Shown: one piece after another, positions 21,599 through 33,181 of the stretch | Layout of the letters: each line of letters opens with the position of its first letter | Position numbering within the stretch: the stretch's first letter is position 1 | Assembly: GCA_035771165.1 (NCBI GenBank) | Contig: JAWNZC010000469.1 | Location: forward strand, 2,717,001 to 2,781,000 | DNA length: 64,000 nucleotides | Direction: 5' to 3' | Origin: Paragorgia papillata | Lineage: Eukaryota > Cnidaria > Anthozoa > Scleralcyonacea > Coralliidae | Translations under genes and position numbers: made by a program | The notes under the pieces: generated by a model | Seen by the model: the letters and a program-made list of their open reading frames with translations, nothing else | Databases searched by the model: none | What the model was told of the DNA's origin: nothing

Positions 21599-21842
21599 CA
21601 GGCCTGGATTTACCAATTTTGGGCCTACAGGCTAAGTGTGACGACACATTTCCAGGGGGGTCCGGGGGCATGCCCCCCAGAATGTTTTTGAATTTTGGGT
21701 CTTTGAAACAGCATTTCCCGCATTTTGAGGACACTTTTGAGCAAAATATAAAGGTCTGAAATCCCATTTTTTAACAGTGGGCCGTCCAAATTGTGGGCTT
21801 ACAGGCTATAGCCTGGTAAGCCTATCGGTAAATCCAGGCCTG
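21599..21842. mobile_element. hAT-like MITE with 8-bp target duplication
   Basis: Ends CAGGCCTGGATTTACC and its complement GGTAAATCCAGGCCTG, flanked by direct GCTTGGAC at 21591-21598 and 21843-21850. An 8-bp target duplication and a CA-starting terminal repeat fit the hAT superfamily. The centre contains ggggggtccgggggcatgcc, nearly repeated at 62264-62290, so the two elements are related. Confidence 0.85.
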
Positions 21843-21927
21843 GCTTGGACTGGCCTATCTGCCAATGGCACATGCACCCCCTTTAGAATACCTCAACTGC
21901 GCCCCGTGAACTATATTTGCTAAACCA

Positions 21928-22221
21928 TAGTCAATCGAGATATGGTCTGGAAACTCAGCTAAAGTCTTTGGTCTATCTTTTTGTTCGCCTTTATCCATTT
22001 TTGTGCACGGTGCACGGTCACTGAACACATTGTATTTTAGTATAATGAACGAATCGTCCAATAGCAACGTTTCAGTTCAATCACTCAACCGTGTTATTTA
22101 AATATTAATAAACCTAAAACAAAGGATGTGCATGGTGTAAGGTACGGTTCAACATAAAATCACAGCTCATTATAGGCGCTTTGAAGTTTGCTGAGTTTCC
22201 AGACCATATCTCGATTGACTA
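21928..22221. repeat. Perfect 32-bp inverted repeat pair
   Basis: 21928-21959 (tagtcaatcgagatatggtc..) and 22190-22221 are exact complements, 230 bp apart. They may be the ends of a small inverted-repeat element; no target duplication is evident. Confidence 0.75.
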
Positions 22222-22462
22222 GATATAAAATAATATGGCTGTCCATTGCACGTAGTTCGTTACTGAGTAATATTCTGCTTTCTTAAATTCATGTTGTGTG
22301 TGGTTGCAAGGGGTAGACAGGAGAGTTGCTGTTCTGTAAGATATATTTTATTCCAGCAAATGGTAAATCTGTTGGGCTGCACTTTTGTGTCGTTCTTATA
22401 TGAAGTTTCTGTGAGTTCATAATATGTGGGGGAACAATGGCAACAACAATCACTAATTTTGA

Positions 22463-22562
22463 AATCTTTTTATTTACAGAAATATTTTGAAATCTTTCTA
22501 TTTACAGAAATATTTTGAAATCTTTCTATTTACAGAAATATTTTGAAATCTTTCTATTTTCT
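22463..22562. repeat. 33-bp tandem repeat, 3-4 copies
   Basis: Units of tttgaaatctttctatttac plus agaaatat, repeated head to tail in intron 2 of gene B. Not seen in other units. Confidence 0.8.
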
Positions 22563-22737
22563 ATTATTTCTGTAATGCACCTCAGTAGGCCAATGTCATT
22601 ATTTACTAATTAATTATTTTTTAAACTGCATCCCTCTCCCTAATGGCACTGTCCCTGCATGATACAAAGCAAGTCCAACTCTGTTATATAGTATTGTGTT
22701 CAAACGTTTTTGAACAATTTTGAATTTAAGAACATAC

Positions 22738-22989
22738 CTTCCCAGTTCTGGTCTGTATATCCACCAAAAATATAATCTCCGACTTTCACTAAAGTCACTG
22801 TAGGTCCCTTATTGTCACAACATCTGTGAAAATCTTTCCCGCACCATCCATCTCTACCAGCTCGATAACAAAGACGCCATTGAAACTGATCACCCAACCA
22901 CTTTTCCATTTGTTTGCCATATTCAAAATGACCATTCAAAATAATTGAGGTATTACATAATTCACAAGGAACTGCTGCAGGACGACATA
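22738..22989 (-). CDS. Gene B exon 2: first half of TLDc domain
   Basis: 252 nt, acceptor ttatctag at 22990-22991, donor GAAG|GTATGTT. It encodes CRPAAVPCELCNTSIILNG, a WLGDQFQWRLCYRAGRDGW segment and the GPTVTLVKV..IFGGYTDQNW TLDc core. Phase 1 at both ends matches exons 1 and 3. Compared with gene A exon 2 it differs by a few substitutions only. Confidence 0.9.
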
Positions 22990-23399
22990 CTAGATAAGAA
23001 AGTAAATTACATATGATTAAACCATTCCTGCCCGAGCTGGCCAAAAACAGTTCTAAAGGGCGGTGCCACAGCGGTGACGTCATAAACTTTGCATCAAAAA
23101 CGTCACTTGATATGGATTCGGCGTGAGCGAGCGACGAAGGAGCGAACTTGCAGACACAATCTCCAAGGCGAAGCGTTAATAATCAAAGCGTTAATAATTT
23201 GCCTGCTTGTAGACTCTACTGTCTTTATTCGATGATGTAATGAAATGTTGTACGGCTTGGACGGTGCGTTGCGTAGCTAGCATCGCAATAGAGAAATACT
23301 TCAGACCTTGTGAAAGTTTTATCTAGAGTTGAATCAATTACAACATGTACCATGTACCTTTAGTTAATTTTTATTTCTTTTTAGTTATATAAATCTTAC

Positions 23400-24555
23400 C
23401 AACTTTTCCCAGTTTATCCAAGAACGTCGTAACATCATTGTCGTTGATTGGGGTACTTTGAAATTCAATGTTGCCATCATGAACAGGTTTCATACTCCGT
23501 GGTCGCTCTTGTTTCATTCTTTCTATATTCTCTTCAATCATCTTTTGCGACGAAAGGATTTCTTCATCGTTGCCTTTCTCAAGAAGGTTCTTGGCTAGAT
23601 TGAAAGAACCTTTTACTTTATCCACGTGACGTTTCACTTCGGTTTCTTGTTCCACAAGTGGTTCGTGAGTTTCTTTGTATTTCTTCTCCACTTCATTCAT
23701 CATTAGTTTCGCTTTCTCTTCTAGCTTTTGGGTAAAGATTTTTAAAACTTCTTCTTTCTGCCGAGTGATGTCTTTCTTTGCTTTCTTTGCATTGTCTTCC
23801 AGAGACTGTTTGGCATTTGATATCAACTCTAATGTGTCGTTGCCTTCCTTCAGACTTTCTTCTAAGATTGTACAACGCGATGCTAATACTTCTCTTTGCT
23901 TCTCAGCTACGTCTACTAGTGGCAAACATAAATGATCTGGACGGACATGTTGAACCTCCCTGCAATATCTGCAGACGAGTTCTTTGCATGTCTCGCAATA
24001 GAACTTAAGGGTCTTGTTCTGATGTTTCTTGCAGTGAAGTTTTGCTCTGATCTTGGCTTCGTTCTCAGGTTGACTCAACTCGTTTATTGATAGCACAGCG
24101 TGTTTCTTCTTGCTTTGTCTGTACCAAGTTTCATGAGCTTCGAAACATTTTTCGCACATGAACACCTCACAAGTTGTACATCGGCTAACGGCTGGCTCTT
24201 GGCAACGAGAACATTTAGAAACCTTTGCTCGTCGTTGAATCGCCATGACGTCTAACATATTTCTTATAAAATGACTGCTCGCCATTCCTGCTACTTCATC
24301 TTTTGGTTTCACATTAAATTCTGACCGACATGTCGGACAGTTGAATACTTCAATCTCTTTACCAGCTGCTTCCTCACGATGGCGTTTTACAAACTTCTCT
24401 AAACAGACTTTGCAAAACGAGTGTAAGCAAGGCATTAATGTTCGTGGTTCGTTCAAAGTTTCTAAGCAAATGGAACATGTGAGTAAGGATTCTAGTTGAT
24501 CAACTGGAACGGCGTCGGTTGAAGAAGTAGCCATTGTAGACAACGTTTTGTTCAA
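23400..24555 (-). CDS. Gene B exon 1: RING, two B-boxes, coiled coil (intact TRIM-TLDc protein)
   Basis: Encodes 385 residues plus one base to the donor GTTG|GTAAGATTT. RING C3HC4: C27, C30, C43, H45, C48, C51, C73, C76. B-box 1: C115, C118, C126, C129, C134, C137, H141, H152. B-box 2: C175, H178, C187, C190, C195, C198, H203, H208. A Lys/Glu-rich coiled coil follows to about residue 345, then a TLDc domain from exons 2 and 3, for about 572 aa in all. It is a predicted RING-type E3 ubiquitin ligase of TRIM design; the TLDc in place of PRY/SPRY or NHL is unlike the human TRIM classes. TLDc proteins such as OXR1 and NCOA7 bind the V-ATPase and protect against oxidative stress, but the target of this protein is unknown. 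It is the only copy in the window without a lesion. Confidence 0.92.
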
Positions 24556-24612
24556 AAAGTGTAGTAGTTTCGTGTGTTGATACTCAGTTTATAGTTAAAC
24601 TGCAATGCCGAC

Positions 24613-24626
24613 GGAAAGCGAAAGTG
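24613..24626. promoter_or_regulatory. IRF/ISRE-like motif upstream of gene B
   Basis: GGAAAGCGAAAGTG, identical to the gene A motif and 58 bp upstream of the first ATG. Confidence 0.5.
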
Positions 24627-25209
24627 TTGGAAGTCGTTGTCTCTGAATTCTCAGTAAATGGTAATACGATTCTTGGTAAACTATCAAATATCCTGCTGTG
24701 ATTGGTTTTCTATTTAGATATTCCTGTTTATATTTGCATCTTTTTAACTATACACTCAGCCTGGAGTACAATATATAGACTAGAGAACATCGCTTGCTTT
24801 TGCCAAGGAGCAAAACAGCCGAAACTGACGTGAATTCCTTGCATAATGAATTAAATCTCATTAGTTATACAGTTATACATGGTGACACATGAAAAGTATT
24901 TTTACTGTTGCGTTTACACTTTTGATCAATTCTAGTATTTTCAAAATTATTAATCTCTTGGAAAACCACGTCACGTGGTGAATATGTTGCGCTATTGTGA
25001 TGTCACGAGCATTTCCGAGCCAACGATTACAAATAGCTTTGGTTACCTTTGCAAACTGTTGAAATGAGAAAGAGGCGCCGCCATACGACACAGTTCAGAC
25101 CATAGATCCCAGCTAAGCCCTAGCAGTTGATTTTACGGAGGGACGAAAACCGTAGCCTGCGAATACAGCCGCCTCACATCCACTAAAGTCTACTCACATG
25201 AGTCCCAAG

Positions 25210-25305
25210 CTCGAGAACGGGGCTGTTCCCAGACGGTCACCCATCCATCCAAGTACTAACCCCGTCCAACCGGGCTTAACTATTGGTGAGAGGCAGCGCC
25301 CTAAC
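25210..25305 (-). repeat. 5S rRNA-derived segment, unit 2
   Basis: Same 5S-like internal control region as at 5851, without the small cggactaac insertion present in that copy. The TAGTACTTGGATGGATGGG stretch still carries an extra GGAT step compared with functional 5S rRNA. Confidence 0.65.
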
Positions 25306-25712
25306 AGCACACGTCATCCGTGCTCCCTGTTTTCACTTTGCTCTGTAATACATAACCTGATGCAAACACTCGTGTAATAAGTTTGGTGGAATTCGAACTT
25401 TCGAAGGTGCTTAAATTGTTGAATTCGTTGTTGTCGTCATTGTTTTCTAGTTATAAAACATGACAAGTACACTGTGGAAGCATAACAAGAATTAGAATTA
25501 TTTACATTGAATGCGTTTCTTTTACATTCCTTCGTTACATCATGATTGGTCAGATTAACCTAAATATGTTTCCATATATGGTAACAGGAAGTTTGTTGCA
25601 TAGTCATGATAATACATAATAATATCCAGTCATAACTAATCTTAAAGTTACATTCTTATATTAAACAACAATGTTTATACAGTTAAGAGCATTACTTAAC
25701 AAAATAAAACCC

Positions 25713-26008
25713 ATGCGTGGGGTGTTGGTGGCACAGTGGTTAGCGCACGTGCCTTTCACCTCTGCGACCAGAGTTCGATACCTGCTCAGTTCAGTTATCT
25801 GATTAAAATTTCACCTTGGCCGCATGTGAGAAGAGTGTTTCTAGTTTGACTCTATCAAACACCACCAGGTTTCCTCCGGGCAACTCCGGTTCCTCCTGTA
25901 GTAACACTGGACCAATAAGGGATGGACCTCTAGGGGATGGCCCTTATTGAACCTCTAGGGAGAACAGTTAGATACAATTGATAGAGCTATATCCAGTATG
26001 AATAAGAT
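25713..26008 (+). mobile_element. tRNA-derived SINE, unit 2 copy
   Basis: A box TGGCACAGTGG and B box AGTTCGATACC (one change from unit 1), then the same body. Flanks match unit 1, so the insertion predates the unit 1/unit 2 duplication. Confidence 0.8.
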
Positions 26009-26107
26009 TAGTCTACCTATGTAAACATATAGGCGGCCATTTTTTATTATTTCTGAATTATGAGTATTTTTACATCAATTACGCAATGAGAGCTGAGCAG
26101 TTTTTCG

Positions 26108-26239
26108 TCACATCTGTAGCTGTTCCTTTGTTGCGCCAATCTTTTTCGGCATCTTGTGACTCGTACTGTCTTCAATTTCCTTCGCTTTATAATAGTGAGG
26201 TGCAACTTCTAGTAACCACATGTTCTCAATTTCGAAGAC
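26108..26239 (-). CDS. DHX16: DHX16-like helicase, last exon (unit 2)
   Basis: 132 nt with the same C-terminal motifs as 7378-7509 ([24 protein letters not shown]) and the TGA at 26108. Acceptor cttcccccag is intact. Part of a fragmentary gene whose upstream exon at 29466 is broken, so probably a pseudogene or remnant. Confidence 0.78.
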   Translation of the reverse strand, partial: VFEIENMWLLEVAPHYYKAKEIEDSTSHKMPKKIGATKEQLQM

Positions 26240-26461
26240 CTGGGGGAAGGAAATAACAAATAGATCATATTTTCCGTGTGTGTGTGTACTGTAATAGATC
26301 ACAGATTACTTTACAGCGTGCAAAGAATAAAAATGAATGGATGGACGGTTGGAAAGAGGGACGGATGGGCGGAAAGAAGGACGGACGGAGAGAGGGAGGA
26401 AGATATGGATAGATGAATGAAATGAAAGGATGAATGACTATAGTGTGAGCTGCTACAATAC

Positions 26462-26560
26462 CTGTCTCATAAATTCCTTGGTGGTAAAAACAAGCTCATG
26501 GTAAATCACCCAACGAGGTTTGTCTTCAAACAGACTACTGTTTGGATGAATCATGACGCT
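26462..26560 (-). CDS. DHX16: DHX16-like helicase, penultimate exon (unit 2)
   Basis: 99 nt encoding [20 protein letters not shown] and TTKEFMRQ, phase 0 on both sides, borders ctttccag and CAG|GTATTG. Same as unit 1 with two N-terminal substitutions (SV for TA). Confidence 0.78.
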
Positions 26561-26562
26561 CT

Positions 26563-27379
26563 GGAAAGAAACAAAAATTGAACTACAATGTTGCAAAAGC
26601 ACTGCAGACGAGGCTTTGGTGCTCCTTCACAAAAAAAAAAACCTTCGCTTCCTCCCCTTACAACGCGGACGGCGAAAAATGTTAAAAAATCGCCCCCTGC
26701 GCAACTGGATCTCAGGCTGTGCCTGCGCTCGTTTGTTCGTGCGGTATCAATTATTGGTTTTCATCTGACGTCACGGGGGGCATATCAGGGACCTTAAGAT
26801 CTACGAGGGCAACTTCGAGGACGACGTCCTTCAAACAAAAGCATTCTTCGTGCAAAATAAAGATAATGAATAATTTCTAGTCCCAAGAGTAATCTGGACA
26901 CCATCCTCGCTCAGTATACAACGCCACTCAGAGCATTTTCACGTCTTCAGGACGACGTTGACTCGTGGGGTGACGAGAACTGTTGTAGTGTTGTCTGAGA
27001 TTGCCTTAACACAGACACTGCAACCGTTTTAAAACTTTGAAAATTATAAAACAAGCTTCAAGTATTGAATACAGTAGTCAGTTAACCGTGACTTCTTTTT
27101 AATACTAAAATTTGAATTGCTTTTTAACCGCCGTCGTCGTCCTAGCATCTTAAGGTCTCTAATATTGGTGCACAGAAACAACGAAATGGCGGCCATATTG
27201 GTGCACAATCCTTATCTTATGGGAATTTAAATCTATTCTTATTCAAACATTTCGTATTGTTTCACCACCCCAACGGGACCACCGATGACGTGAGTGAAAA
27301 CGATCCATAGTAAGCGACGTTTTAAACGCCAAAAAAGGGCACCACCTTTTAGCCCTGTGTCTGTTTTTTTGTATCTACT
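26563..27379. other. No gene recognised; DHX16-like intron region
   Basis: Matches 7835-8654 in unit 1. The exon expected between VRK and MIHPNSS is not visible anywhere up to 29465. Confidence 0.5.
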
Positions 27380-27947
27380 GTACATGCGAGTAGATACTAT
27401 GTCGGCATGCAAGGTTTTCCCATGTTAGATAAGTAACAATAGAATATTCTTCGGGACCAATCAAATTTCAGAAGGTTTTTCCGATCGAATCACATCCCGA
27501 GTCAGTCCGAGAAGTCTTCTGACGCCCTAGATACATGTACGCCCAAGCGTGCCTATTTGTATATATAAACTGAAAGCCCAACGTTCAAAGTCATTTTATG
27601 TTTTGCTTGTTGTTCAATGAAGGTAGTACCCGTGTTGATGTTTCACAGTTCTGTACTGTCCACCCTTACCAAGATGAGCAGTATGGTAGAAGAATCCTGC
27701 AGTAAAAGCCTAGAAGATAAAGAAATGATTTCGCGATCATTATGTAGAAGGCCTTCATCAAAATTGAGCAAGCTGATGAGCAAATGTATAGTGGAGTTTG
27801 AACAATTATTGAGCAAGCTGATGAGCAAATGTATAGTGGAGTTTGAATAATTATTGAGCAAGCTGATGAGCAAATGTATAGTGGAGTTTGAATAATTATT
27901 GAGCAAGCTGATGAGCAAATGTATAGTGGAGTTTGAATAATTATTAT
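27380..27947 (+). repeat. Promoter/short-ORF segment with 45-bp repeats (unit 2)
   Basis: Single-copy counterpart of the two segments bracketing the PLE in unit 1. The 3' part (about 27762-27945) is four copies of a 45-bp unit ttgagcaagctgatgagcaa..., whereas unit 1 has three 68-bp units. CCAAT at 27457-27461 and TATA at 27559-27569. Confidence 0.75.
27617..27850 (+). CDS. Hypothetical short protein (77 aa), unit 2
   Basis: Same frame as 15432-15620, with the C-terminal LSKLMSKCIVEFE segment present twice because a 45-bp repeat keeps the frame. No family recognised. Behind a CCAAT/TATA pair. It may be the first exon of a longer transcript or not coding at all. Confidence 0.3.
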   Translation: MKVVPVLMFHSSVLSTLTKMSSMVEESCSKSLEDKEMISRSLCRRPSSKLSKLMSKCIVEFEQLLSKLMSKCIVEFE

Positions 27948-28041
27948 GGGCCAGCCAGCTGAGGTGGAGAATAATGATCTAGGTGCTATTCCGAGTGACG
28001 AACCATACCGGGGCCAGTAGAGAAAAACTCGCACTAGAAAA

Positions 28042-28110
28042 CCGAAGGTCGCGGGTTCGAATCCCAGCGGCGGTCAAGTCGAGTTTTTCTCTATAATAAT
28101 AATAATAATA
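28042..28110 (+). mobile_element. tRNA-like SINE fragment, unit 2
   Basis: B box gggttcgaatccc followed by a shorter (ata)n tail than in unit 1. Confidence 0.6.
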
Positions 28111-28680
28111 TGCGTTTATTAAAACTCTTTGCAGCATAGCTGAATTACGAGTTTATTAATAGGGATAATACATTTTATAGGATGATAATACTTACAAGTT
28201 ATGGAATTTAAAATCTATAAGTTTTTGTAAATTTATAAAAGTGGACCATGCATGCCACTTGTATTCAAGTATATAAAGGTAATATTAATATTTACATGTT
28301 ATAAAATTTGAAAATCTATCAGTTTTTATAAAGTTTATTAAAAGTAGAATGACTTGCAGGTCTCAAGTTATATGTACGGACTAGTACTGGTACAATTATC
28401 ATAGTTAAAAAGTTGTTTAAGAGGTCCAGTTAATTCATTGTCTTTTGCAAATTTCTTACATATATTGTCTCTTCTCTTAACTAATGTTTCGAGACCAGCT
28501 CTAATCAGCGACTCTTCATATGAGGTATCAGGATTAATTATTGTCATTGCTCTCTTTTGTACCCTTTCTATTTTGGCACTTAAGTAGTCAGGGATTGCAG
28601 ACCACACTGGGGCTGCATACTCGAGAATTGGTCTGACTAAACTGCAATATACCGTTATACCGTTATACTCACCCGGTGTG
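28111..28680 (-). mobile_element. CR1/L2-like LINE 3' fragment, unit 2
   Basis: The minus-strand frame 28368-28607 reads MWSAIPDYLSAKIERVQKRA and later IRAGLETLVKRRDNICKKF, the C-terminal tail typical of CR1/L2/Jockey-type RT proteins. The rest of the RT is absent (5' truncated). The 3' part shares its end signature with the LINE at 37090. Confidence 0.78.
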
Positions 28681-28737
28681 GTTCGTCACTCGGAGAAACA
28701 CCTGATTAACTAGCATTCGGGGGGGGGGAGCTCGAGT

Positions 28738-29250
28738 TAAAGAGCGAGAGAAAGAATAGGGTGAAGAGCGAGAGAAGGAATAGGGTGAAGAGTGAGAGAA
28801 AGAATAGGGTGAAGAGCGAGAGAAAGAATAGAGTGAAGAGCGAGAGAAAGAATAGGGTGAAGAGCGAGAGAAAGAATAGAGTGAAGAGCGAGAGAAAGAA
28901 TAGGGTGAAGAGCGAGAGAAAGAATAGGGTGAAGAGCGAGAGAAAGAATAGGGTGAAGAGCGAGAGAAAGAATAGAGTGAAGAGCGAGAGAAAGAATAGG
29001 GTGAAGAGCGAGAGAAAGAATAGGGTGAAGAGCGAGAGAAAGAATAGAGTGAAGAGCGAGAGAAAGAATAGGGTGAAGAGCGACAGAAAGAATAGGGTGA
29101 AGAGCGAGAGAAAGAATAGGGTGAAGAGCGAGAGAAAGAATAGAGTGAAGAGCGAGAGAAAGAATAGGGTGAAGAGCGACAGAAAGAATAGGGTGAAGAG
29201 CGAGAGAAAGAATAGGGTGAAGAGCGAGAGAAAGAATAGGGTGGGAGGCA
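28738..29250. repeat. 24-bp minisatellite, about 21 copies (unit 2)
   Basis: Same unit as at 16572. Frames of 164-184 codons on both strands arise because 24 is divisible by 3 and are rejected as genes. Copy types with aagaataga and agcgacag alternate, so subunit blocks have been duplicated. Confidence 0.92.
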
Positions 29251-29465
29251 AATGAAACGCCTGTCAAAATGCTATTTCTAAAAGCGTACAAACCAAATGA
29301 TTGACGTCACGTTTACTTCCCGGGCCGTGAATAAAAGATGCATTATGACGTTGACAAAACTCGCACTGTAGGCCCCACCTTGACGAAAGGGGGGACACGT
29401 AGAGAACCGACGTGAAACCTGTGGTTAGTTTCCTATTGTCCATCATTATCCCTCGATGTACCCAC

Positions 29466-29781
29466 CTTTCGTACAGCAATGGAATCGCGAGGATTTGATG
29501 TGATCTCAATTTCTACTCTTTCCACGAGTCCCTCCAACTGTTCTCGTACATCGCGGGCTCGTTTCATAGATCTGTGTTGGATAAAGTTCTCATAACATCA
29601 TTGAGTGGAGTAATTCGTCTCTGCCCACGTAAACATTGAGCAAGGTAAGATGGTCGCCTCCTGGTCGAAAGAAGTTCTTTCTGGCATTATCAGCGTGTAC
29701 AGGACTAAAGGACGATAGAAAATGGCGTTGTTTACAGATAACTTAGCGGCTATGGTCAGCAGCTGTTCTGTACACGTGTAC
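29466..29781 (-). pseudogene. DHX16: DHX16-like exon with frameshift and stop (unit 2)
   Basis: Begins after aatgaag with [20 protein letters not shown] and FYRP, then continues [20 protein letters not shown]. Three lesions are visible: a frame change between FYRP and HADN, a 5-nt deletion (relative to 17178-17200 in unit 1) after LLNVY, and TGG to TGA at the Trp of the unit 1 IQWCYEN segment. The 3' half ([16 protein letters not shown], then [11 protein letters not shown] and AVRK) is retained and ends at donor GTGGGT. Confidence 0.82.
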
Positions 29782-30166
29782 CTTCATTAAAGAAAAATAA
29801 TTAATTAATTCCAATCCCGAGCAACAGAAGTCAAGATGATATGTGGCGTTTGCAATCCCTTTCAATCAAAGTAAAAACCTACCTAATATGAACAAGTTTT
29901 CTGATTGGCTAGAAGTAACCAATCACATTGTCGATTATCAATTAGTTCCCATGCTCCTTACTGATTAGGGTTAGGGGAAGGTGTTGGCTTAGGTTATCTA
30001 AACCAATCAGAAGCCTTGAAAGCCTTCTTAGTATAGGTAGGTGATGACCCAATTTTCACCATCTGTACTTCTGAGCAGGTTTCTAAGATCTCTTTTATTA
30101 TGTTTTTATATAATATAAATTTTTGACGACAATTTTCTTTCAGAGTTGCTAAATCTAGGCTGACTA

Positions 30167-30318
30167 AAGGCGGTTTTCCACTAGGCGACTTTTTTCGCGC
30201 GAAGCGACTTTTTCTTTTGCCTCATGAGCTCTGAGCTGGAACTAATCAGAAATCTATTGAATTCGCACAAAAGAAAGTCGCTTCGCGCGAAAAAAATCGC
30301 CTAGTGGAAAACCGGCTT
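30167..30318. mobile_element. 152-bp MITE with TA target duplication
   Basis: Arms begin aaggcggttttccactaggc and end gcctagtggaaaaccggctt, complementary over about 50 bp, with TA on both sides (30165-30166, 30319-30320). It sits in a DHX16-like intron. A TA duplication suggests a Tc1/mariner-type element; the superfamily is uncertain. Confidence 0.75.
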
Positions 30319-30348
30319 TAAACCCGATCCAACCCGATATAATCATCA

Positions 30349-30759
<411 letters not shown>

Positions 30760-30867
30760 CTAAAGATATAAAATAACAGATTATATGTTAGGAGGTCCGT
30801 ACTGAAAATATTGCATGAGGTCACAGAAACTACCTGTGGCCGTATAAGCCGAGGGAAAATATTTTAC

Positions 30868-31945
30868 CACTACCATCATCACAACCACTACCATCATCAC
30901 AACCACTACCATCATCACAACCACTACCATCGTCATCACCACTACCATCATCACAACCACTACCATCATCACAACCACTACCATCATCACAACCACTACC
31001 ATCGTCACAACCACTACCATCATCACAACCACTAACATCATCACAACCACTACCATCATCACAACCACTACCATCATCACAACCACTACCATCATCACAA
31101 CCACTAACATCATCACAACCACTAACATCACAACCACTACCATCACAACCACTACCATCATCACCACTACCATCATCATCACCACTACGATCATCACAAC
31201 CACTACCATCATCCACTACCATCATCATCATCCCAACCACTATGATCATCACCACTACCATCATCATCACCACTACCATCATCATCACCACTACCATCAT
31301 CATCATCATCAAAACCACTACCATCATCACAACCACTACCATCATCACAACCACTACCATCATCACAACCACTACCATCATCACCACTACCACCATCATC
31401 ACAACCACTACCATCATCACAACCACTGCCATCATCACAGCCACTGCCATCATCATCACAACCACTACCATCATCACCACTACCACCATCATCACAACCA
31501 CTACCATCATCACAACCACTGCCATCATCACAGCCACTGCCATCATCATCACAACCACTACCATCATCACCACTACCATCATCACAACCACTAGCATCAC
31601 ACCACTACCATCATCAAAACCACTACCGTCATCACTACCATCATCACAACCACTACCATCATCATCACCACCTTTATCACCACGACCATCACAACCACTA
31701 CCATCATCATTATCACCACCATCATCACCACTACCATCATTATCACCAACATCATTATCATCACCACTACCATCATCACAACCACTACCATCATTATCAC
31801 CACCATCATCAATCATTACCACCACCCACCACTACTACGACCTCTACCACCATACCACAACCACCACTATTCCTAGCACCACCATTACCACCACCACACC
31901 ACTATTCTCTCCATAACCACCAGTATCATTACCATCACCGTAATT
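30868..31945. repeat. 1.1-kb simple-repeat array (CATCATCACAACCACTAC type), unit 2
   Basis: Repeats of accactaccatcatcaca and related CAT/CAC/ACC words. Open frames of up to 331 codons on both strands reflect composition only. Same right flank (catttattgacatac-type) as the other arrays. Confidence 0.95.
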
Positions 31946-32814
31946 TATTGACATACTTTATTGGTATACCGAATCTTGCTATTAAATCAAAAACTCTATT
32001 TAATATACAATTAAGAACTACCCTAAGCCAAAATTTAATTATTTACAAGAGTGACAATGCTTGCACAGTTCATGATTTAATATTCCTATAAGTAATTGTT
32101 GTTTTCTAATATTTTTACAGTAAATTACAAAAACAAATGCTAGATCACTAAGGAATTTTGTCAATAATCATGCGAGTAAATTAAATGTTTTTCAAATTAC
32201 TATATAGCTAATCATATTAAAAATTATCATTCTGTATTCCTGAACTTCTACATTTTCAAATCTTGTCTTTACACTACTAAATAACTAAGTATGTTTTAAG
32301 CAGTAACAGTTGATATTTTACTTTAAAGATTAATTAACTAACACAACAAAATCTACCTAACTTCTGAGTTTAAAAATAAGCCGTTAAAATGTTGTTTTTC
32401 AACTTCGTAAAAACATATAACAAACTGCGAGAAATGCCTCTTAACGGACTTCAGTTAAAGTCAAATAATTTTCCAAAAGGCTTCTGGAGGAATCGCGTTT
32501 TCCGTTCGCGATATTTTTCAATTGGTGCTCTCCTTTTGAAATTTCTAGATCCGCTACTCAGAGCTTTAGTTTGTGATGTTTTCTGTGTGCTGTTGCACTG
32601 CTTTAAATTTTTGTTAAACTTTCTTTTTCTTTTCTTTTTTTTGTTTTTCTTTACTCTGTAAGAGTTTAGAACTGGGATTATATAGAGTAAGGGTTATAAG
32701 ACAACGTTTTAGGGTTGGTTGGGATAGGATTTTGTTCAACGACATGACCTAGGTTCTTTATAAGCGTAAACAATTGAGTGCTGCGTACGTAGTGTTTTGG
32801 ATAATAGTAAAGTG

Positions 32815-33009
32815 AAAAGGTAGCAAACTGCCGAGATTTCAGAAACGAAATACTGGCGTTTCGAGCGCAGCCCTGCATCAGAGTTTACTTAAGAAAACTG
32901 ATAAAGGGTAGCGCTCAAACTGACATCAGTTATTCGTTACTGTCATAAAAGGCTCTGCTCGAAACATCAGTTTTTCGTTTTTAAAATCTCGTCAGCTTGC
33001 CATCTTTTC
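32815..33009. repeat. Inverted repeat with hammerhead-like core, unit 2
   Basis: Same as 18166-18359; the minus-strand core has gctcgaaacgccag in place of gctcgaaacgtcag. Confidence 0.55.
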
Positions 33010-33024
33010 GTTTTATTAATCCTG

Positions 33025-33181
33025 TTTTCCAGTCATCGCAGAAACTGGCTTGCAGCTCGCAGCGAGTACTTGCATCTAATTAAAAAGAAGTCAGAGTGAA
33101 AAACAAGCACTGTGAGTTAGTTTTAATTAGATATAAGTACTCGCATTGAGCTGCGAGTCAGTTTCTGCCATGACTGGAAAA
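33025..33181. repeat. Long hairpin-forming inverted repeat, unit 2
   Basis: Copy of 18376-18532 with isolated changes in each arm. Confidence 0.8.

Larger units (their letters stand above)
20412..22737 (-). other. Intron 2 of gene B
   Basis: Runs between the GTATGTT donor at 22737 and the acceptor at 20412. The left half matches unit 1 (1-930). The right part (about 21480-22680) has no match in other units and carries a hAT-like MITE, a perfect 32-bp inverted repeat pair and a 33-bp tandem repeat. No coding exon recognised. Confidence 0.75.

Noticed and set aside
28706..29291. Frames of 164-184 codons with a repeated VKSERKNR-type motif, and a regular 24-bp repeat resembling a CRISPR array
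   Set aside because: The 24-bp units are contiguous with no unique spacers, and a multiple of three keeps frames open on both strands. The context is animal, so CRISPR is excluded.
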